The notes under the pieces: generated by a model
Told to the model about the DNA's origin: nothing
Seen by the model: the letters and a program-made list of their open reading frames with translations, nothing else
Database searches by the model: none
Translations under genes and position numbers: made by a program
Shown: positions 50,668-50,757 of the stretch, piece after piece
Layout of the letters: every line of letters starts with the position of its first letter
Position numbering within the stretch: the first letter of the stretch is position 1
Assembly (NCBI GenBank): GCA_052148715.1
Contig: JBKQHQ010000079.1
Span: 1 to 50,757, forward strand
Direction of reading: 5' to 3'
DNA: 50,757 nt
Source of the DNA: JBKQHQ01 sp052148715
Lineage (GTDB): Bacteria > Pseudomonadota > Alphaproteobacteria > Rhizobiales > Xanthobacteraceae

Positions 50668-50757
50668 TTTCGATCAATGCCCTTTGTTGTTTCTGCTACT
50701 GTTGAGGCTGTGGGCATGTGGGCAACGCTTGCGTTGTCCAAGCGAAGCGGCATGACC
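50668..50757. other. Window end, no gene seen
   Basis: Ninety bases up to the window end. A short AT-rich stretch; nothing supported. Confidence 0.3.

Noticed and set aside
1..50757. tRNA, rRNA, CRISPR arrays, biosynthetic gene clusters or prophage
   Set aside because: No tRNA consensus loops, repeated spacers, synthase modules or phage structural genes were seen on reading the window.

Overview
The window is GC-rich (roughly 64% by eye) chromosomal DNA. It looks like an alphaproteobacterium of the Hyphomicrobiales (Rhizobiales), probably near Bradyrhizobium or Pseudolabrys. The assignment is an inference from gene content: a bacterial transglutaminase-like (BTLCP) protease, DUF3126, DUF1194, several Omp25/RopB-type small beta-barrels, double-PilZ proteins, a branched-chain amino-acid ABC operon, and many small alphaproteobacterial hypothetical genes. 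No rRNA, tRNA or CRISPR array was found.

Layout. 0.1-3.4 kb: livH-livM-livG-livF, four overlapping genes of a branched-chain amino-acid (or related amide/acid) importer; the binding protein must lie elsewhere. 3.5-8.4 kb: a secreted beta-sandwich protein, a nitroreductase, a patatin-like lipase with a TTG start, a CBS-pair protein and a rhomboid protease. 8.4-10.7 kb: PAS_5 protein, double-PilZ protein and BTLCP protease, closed by a strong terminator. 10.9-12.7 kb: an unrecognised three-gene accessory stretch ending in a small exported proline/cysteine-rich peptide. 12.8-25.8 kb: housekeeping and stress genes: gamma-carbonic anhydrase, DUF2059, DUF3126, cysE, two alpha/beta hydrolases, CHCC zinc finger, FAD monooxygenase with a short MetE-like methyltransferase, exported MsrA, and a D-2-hydroxyacid dehydrogenase.

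26.4-33.7 kb: a HerA-type ATPase without a nuclease partner, convergent with a cyclic-di-GMP block. That block has two GGDEF-EAL proteins, one with a periplasmic c-type haem (CxxCH) sensor domain, and a PilZ effector, all on the minus strand. 33.9-39.5 kb: beta-barrels, an alpha/beta hydrolase, a DUF1194 von Willebrand protein and small secreted proteins. 39.9-43.2 kb: a catabolic unit with a Rieske oxygenase and an MFS transporter in one operon and a divergent MarR regulator; the intergenic region carries a 99-bp element with perfect 31-bp inverted repeats. 43.2-50.7 kb: accessory DNA with a beta-barrel, a Fic enzyme with an AbiEi-like N-terminus and a repeat-bearing promoter, a fossil fragment of the MarR gene, a DUF2975/XRE pair, a divergent HxlR/SDR pair, a dead dihydrofolate-reductase-family gene, and an intact IS3-family element that ended that gene.

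The most notable points are the haem-sensing c-di-GMP block, the Fic/AbiEi-like fusion with four ACTTG repeats in its promoter, the MarR fossil, the 31-bp inverted-repeat element, and two strong minus-strand terminators with no obvious gene feeding them (candidate small RNAs). I found no convincing wholly new multi-gene system. All functions are read from motifs by eye; no database search was run.
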